A stretch of 9,059 nt of DNA. Origin: Oscillospiraceae bacterium (GTDB lineage Bacteria > Bacillota > Clostridia > Oscillospirales > Oscillospiraceae). This document shows, piece by piece, positions 6,878 to 9,059 of the stretch. Position numbers and translations under genes: made by a program. The stretch spans positions 1-9,059 of the forward strand of contig CACXHI010000141.1 of assembly GCA_902767395.1 (NCBI GenBank), read 5' to 3'. How positions within the stretch are numbered: position 1 is the stretch's first letter; each line of letters starts with the position of its first letter. The notes under the pieces were generated by a model, which searched no databases, had not been told where the DNA came from, and worked only from the letters and a program-made list of their open reading frames with translations.

Positions 6878-6906
6878 TTGCGTTTCCACCGAACCTGTGT
6901 TATACT
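6878..6906 (+). promoter_or_regulatory. Predicted sigma-A-type promoter with extended -10
   Basis: TTGCGT (6878-6883) and TATACT (6901-6906) are separated by 17 bases. A TG dinucleotide at 6898-6899, one base before the -10, makes it an extended -10 element. It lies about 30 bases before the flavin reductase start and should drive that gene and the overlapping amidotransferase gene. It is the clearest promoter in the window. Confidence 0.7.
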
Positions 6907-6923
6907 GGGTTCATCCTTGAAGC

Positions 6924-6930
6924 AGGAGGT
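6924..6930 (+). promoter_or_regulatory. Ribosome binding site that fixes the flavin reductase start
   Basis: AGGAGGT lies 7 bases before the ATG at 6938. The open frame reaches back to a TTG at 6878, but that codon is the -35 box of the promoter, so translation must start downstream. A second ATG at 6941 is a minor alternative. Confidence 0.8.
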
Positions 6931-6937
6931 TTCTTCT

Positions 6938-7501
6938 ATGATGCGCAGAAAAATCACGCTTTCCGAATTCGCTGCCAGAGCAGCCGAGACCCTCCCCAAG
7001 GGAGTTCTTCTGACCTCTCGCGTCGGTGACAAGGTCAATTCGATGGTCATCGGCTGGGGTACGGTCGGCGTCAACTGGGGCAAGCCTGTGTTTGCAGCCT
7101 ATGTTCGGGTGGGCCGCTTCACGCGGGAGCTGTTAGATCAGAATCCGGAGTTTACGGTGAATCTTCCCCTGTCCGCTCCGGACCCGACCGTGCTTGCCGT
7201 CTGCGGCGGAAAAAGCGGCAGAGATCTGGAGAAGCTGGCAGCCTGCGGACTGCATACCGAACCGGGGGAATCAGTCACTGTTCCGGCAATTCGGGAGTTT
7301 CCCGTGACTGCGGAGTGCAGGATTCTCTATCGGCAGGAGCAGCAACCCGCGGCCTTGCCGGAAGCGCTCCGTACGCGCTACTACCCGCAGGATCGTGACA
7401 GTGCATTTACAGGCTCGAACCGGGATGCGCATGTGACGTATTTCGGGGAAATCGTCAACGCTTACATTTTAGAGACAGAAGAAGGAGAGAAATCATCATG
7501 A
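6938..7501 (+). CDS. Flavin reductase family (flavoredoxin-like) FMN-binding protein
   Basis: A 187-residue protein of the flavin reductase-like, split-barrel FMN-binding family. Such proteins act in the cytoplasm as NAD(P)H:flavin reductases or as FMN electron carriers. Family features are the N-terminal LPKGVLLTSR segment (residues 19-28), NSMVIGWGTVG followed by KPVFAAYVRVGRFT (residues about 34-61), the EFTVNLP strand, the CGGKSGRDLEKLAACGL segment matching the family's SGRD-type loop, and a C-terminal HVTYFGEIVNAYI strand. Length is typical. It has its own promoter and a strong ribosome binding site. It overlaps the next gene by four bases (ATGA), so the two are translationally coupled. 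The partner, electron donor and physiological role cannot be read from the sequence. Confidence 0.85.
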   Translation: MMRRKITLSEFAARAAETLPKGVLLTSRVGDKVNSMVIGWGTVGVNWGKPVFAAYVRVGRFTRELLDQNPEFTVNLPLSAPDPTVLAVCGGKSGRDLEKLAACGLHTEPGESVTVPAIREFPVTAECRILYRQEQQPAALPEALRTRYYPQDRDSAFTGSNRDAHVTYFGEIVNAYILETEEGEKSS

Positions 7502-8196
7502 AGAAACCCGTCATCGGGGTTATCCCCCTTTTTGACCGGGAAAAGGATTCCATGTGGATGCTGCCCGCCTATTTTCAGGGCATTGAAACAGCGGGAGGGA
7601 TTCCGGTGATGCTATCCCTGTATGGGACGGCGGACTGCGAGCAGATCTTGGATCTCTGTGACGGACTGCTGTTTACCGGCGGTCAGGACGTGGATCCCGC
7701 GCTCTATGGCGAGGCTGTCTCGGAGGTTTGCGGAGAGCTCTGTCCGGCGCGTGACCGGCTGGAGCCAGTCCTGCTTCGGAAGGCGATGGAGCGCTCTGTG
7801 CCCGCCTTGGGCATTTGCAGGGGCTTGCAGCTCATCAACGCCTTCCTAGGCGGAACCCTTTGGCAGGATCTTGCCTCCCAGCGGCCCCAGACGCGCAATC
7901 ACCGGATGGAGCGCCCGTATGACCGAGCGGAGCATTCCGTCACGATTTCCGGCCCGCTTGCGGAGCTCTATGGCGCCGAGCAGCTTGGCGTGAACAGCTG
8001 CCACCATCAGGGCATTAAGACCCTTGCCCCCAGCCTGCGTGCAATGGCGGTTGCGGAGGACGGCCTGGTGGAGGCCTTCTATCACCCCGAAAAGCCCTTC
8101 CTCTGGGCGGTTCAGTGGCACCCGGAGTTTTTCAACCCTGTGACCGGTCCCGGCGTGCCGATTTTCCGCGCGCTGGTGGACGCTGCAAAAAAATAA
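7498..8196 (+). CDS. Gamma-glutamyl-gamma-aminobutyrate hydrolase family (peptidase C26, class I glutamine amidotransferase-like)
   Basis: A 232-residue cytoplasmic hydrolase of the PuuD-like peptidase C26 family, which cleaves gamma-glutamyl amides. The catalytic triad is visible: nucleophile Cys107 in ALGICRGLQLIN, and His208 and Glu210 in WAVQWHPEFF. The N terminus PVIGVIPLFD, the LFTGGQDVDPALYGE segment (residues 58-72) and NSCHHQGIK (residues 166-174) are typical of the family, and length is near the usual 230-250. AAGGAGA at 7482-7488 is its ribosome binding site and the ATG overlaps the flavin reductase stop. PuuD of putrescine breakdown is the best known member, but no other putrescine gene is here, so the gamma-glutamyl substrate is undefined. 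Many Clostridia carry stand-alone homologues with no known substrate. Confidence 0.9.
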   Translation: MKKPVIGVIPLFDREKDSMWMLPAYFQGIETAGGIPVMLSLYGTADCEQILDLCDGLLFTGGQDVDPALYGEAVSEVCGELCPARDRLEPVLLRKAMERSVPALGICRGLQLINAFLGGTLWQDLASQRPQTRNHRMERPYDRAEHSVTISGPLAELYGAEQLGVNSCHHQGIKTLAPSLRAMAVAEDGLVEAFYHPEKPFLWAVQWHPEFFNPVTGPGVPIFRALVDAAKK

Positions 8197-8203
8197 GACA
8201 GAA

Positions 8204-8243
8204 CAGCGCAAGACGCCCCGAATGCACGGAGCGTCTTGCGCTG
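8204..8243 (-). terminator. Strong hairpin between convergent genes, probable murC terminator
   Basis: CAGCGCAAGACGC (8204-8216) and GCGTCTTGCGCTG (8231-8243) form a perfect 13-bp stem, extended by a CCG/CGG pairing inside the loop after one mismatch. On the minus strand the stem is followed by TTCTGTCTTATTTTTTT, a good T-rich tail, so it suits termination of murC. On the plus strand the tail lacks a T tract, so termination of the amidotransferase operon there would be weaker. Confidence 0.8.
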
Positions 8244-8273
8244 AATCATCAATAAGAAGGTAGGCAGAAAGGT

Positions 8274-9059
8274 CTATTTCGGCTCACAGATCGCCTCGCC
8301 GGCCTTATAGATATCGCCTGCACCAACGGTCAGGATGATGTCGCCCGGACGGGCAATCGAGCGAAGGTAGTCGGAAACCTCCGGGAGAGTGTCGAAGCAA
8401 ATCGCGCCGGGAATTTTTGCGGCCAAATCACTGGAATGAATGCCCAGAAGGTTCTGCTCCCGCGCGGCATAAATCTCAGCCAGCACCAGAACGTCCGGCT
8501 CCTGAAGCTCCTCCACAAACTGATCGAACAGGGCATGGGTGCGCGTATAGGTGTGGGGCTGGAAAGCCACAACCACGCGCTGATAGCCCATAAGTCGAAC
8601 CGCCTTCAGCAGCGCTCGAACCTCATGCGGATGGTGTGCGTAGTCGTCGTAAATGTCCGCGCCGTTGCAGCGGCCCTTGAATTCCATCCGTCTTCCGGCA
8701 CCGGAGAAGGAGGCAAGCCCTCTTGCCGCCGTCTCGCCGTCAATGCCCATGTGCCATGCAACGGCGCAGGCGCCAAGTGCGTTAAACAGATTGTGCTCTC
8801 CGTAGACTGCAAGCTCCAGATCGCAGTAGGGGATGCCGCCGCAGAGGACCCTACACTTGCGCCAGTCTTCGGATATGTTCGTCGGATGGACGTCATTGGA
8901 TTCGTTCATGCCGAAGGAAAGGAAGGGAAGTCCTTGCAGTGCATCGCGGACGTTCCCATCGTCGCCGTTGGCAATCACGATTCCGTCACCGGGGACAAGC
9001 GCAGCAAAATGGCGGAAGGAGGCTTTGATTTCTCCGAGATCCTTGAAGAAATCCAGATG
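8274..9059 (-). CDS. murC: UDP-N-acetylmuramate--L-alanine ligase (C-terminal 261 residues, 5' end beyond window)
   Basis: MurC joins L-alanine to UDP-N-acetylmuramic acid with ATP, the first peptide-forming step in peptidoglycan precursor synthesis in the cytoplasm. The frame is open to the right edge and begins HLDFFKDLGEIKASF, a conserved stretch of the Mur ligase central domain. An in-frame GTG at 8978 is therefore internal. Further landmarks are GEHNLFNALGA (fragment residues 87-97), GRRMEFKG at the junction to the C-terminal domain, the signature DDYAHHPHE (fragment residues 138-146) and VGAGDIYKAGE near the end. About 200 N-terminal residues, including the ATP-binding P-loop, lie outside the window. 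It is convergent with the accessory genes and unrelated to them. Identification is secure. Confidence 0.96.
   Translation of the reverse strand, partial: HLDFFKDLGEIKASFRHFAALVPGDGIVIANGDDGNVRDALQGLPFLSFGMNESNDVHPTNISEDWRKCRVLCGGIPYCDLELAVYGEHNLFNALGACAVAWHMGIDGETAARGLASFSGAGRRMEFKGRCNGADIYDDYAHHPHEVRALLKAVRLMGYQRVVVAFQPHTYTRTHALFDQFVEELQEPDVLVLAEIYAAREQNLLGIHSSDLAAKIPGAICFDTLPEVSDYLRSIARPGDIILTVGAGDIYKAGEAICEPK

Noticed and set aside
8976..8978. GTG as murC start
   Set aside because: The frame upstream to the window edge encodes conserved MurC sequence (HLDFFKDL and onward), so this codon is an internal valine.
1..9059. CRISPR array, mobile element, phage or defence system
   Set aside because: No direct-repeat array, transposase, integrase, terminal repeats or known defence domain seen in any frame; the genes present are all metabolic or cell-wall families.

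Overview
The window looks like chromosome from an anaerobic, amino-acid-fermenting member of the Clostridia with GC-rich DNA. An Oscillospiraceae-type gut bacterium is my best guess. It rests on the enzyme set (ferredoxin-dependent 2-oxoacid oxidoreductase, Ptb/Buk-type kinase pair, tryptophanase-like lyase), strong AGGAGG-type ribosome binding sites and AAG/GGC/CGC-rich codon use. No 16S or other taxonomic marker is present, so this is inference.

Region 1 (about 2-5899, + strand) is a tightly packed six-gene operon that enters from the left edge: iorA (3' end only), iorB, a phosphate acyltransferase of the Ptb family, a butyrate-kinase-family acid kinase, a class I/II PLP aminotransferase, and a long tryptophanase/tyrosine phenol-lyase family enzyme. 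Gaps are 3, 11, 14, 0 and 35 bases, and a hairpin follows the last gene. Read together, the first five genes form a complete oxidative route for an (aromatic) amino acid. Transamination gives an arylpyruvate, and IorAB decarboxylates it oxidatively to arylacetyl-CoA and reduced ferredoxin. The Ptb-like enzyme exchanges CoA for phosphate, and the Buk-like kinase makes ATP and releases the aryl acetate (indoleacetate, phenylacetate or hydroxyphenylacetate). The sixth gene would instead split tryptophan (or a related amino acid) to indole, pyruvate and ammonia, so the operon appears to hold two fates for the same substrate class.

Region 2 (about 5973-8196, + strand) holds three accessory genes: an MBL-fold hydrolase, then, behind its own good sigma-A-type promoter, a flavin reductase-like FMN protein overlapping by ATGA with a class I glutamine amidotransferase-like peptidase C26 (PuuD-like). 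Their physiological roles cannot be read from the sequence.

Region 3 (8274-9059, - strand) is the C-terminal part of murC (UDP-MurNAc-L-alanine ligase), convergent with region 2. A strong inverted repeat between them probably terminates transcription, best oriented for murC. I saw no RNA gene, mobile element, CRISPR array or phage gene. The most noteworthy item is the amino-acid-to-aryl-acid operon with its oversized lyase. It is a metabolic system assembled from known families rather than a clearly new kind of system.
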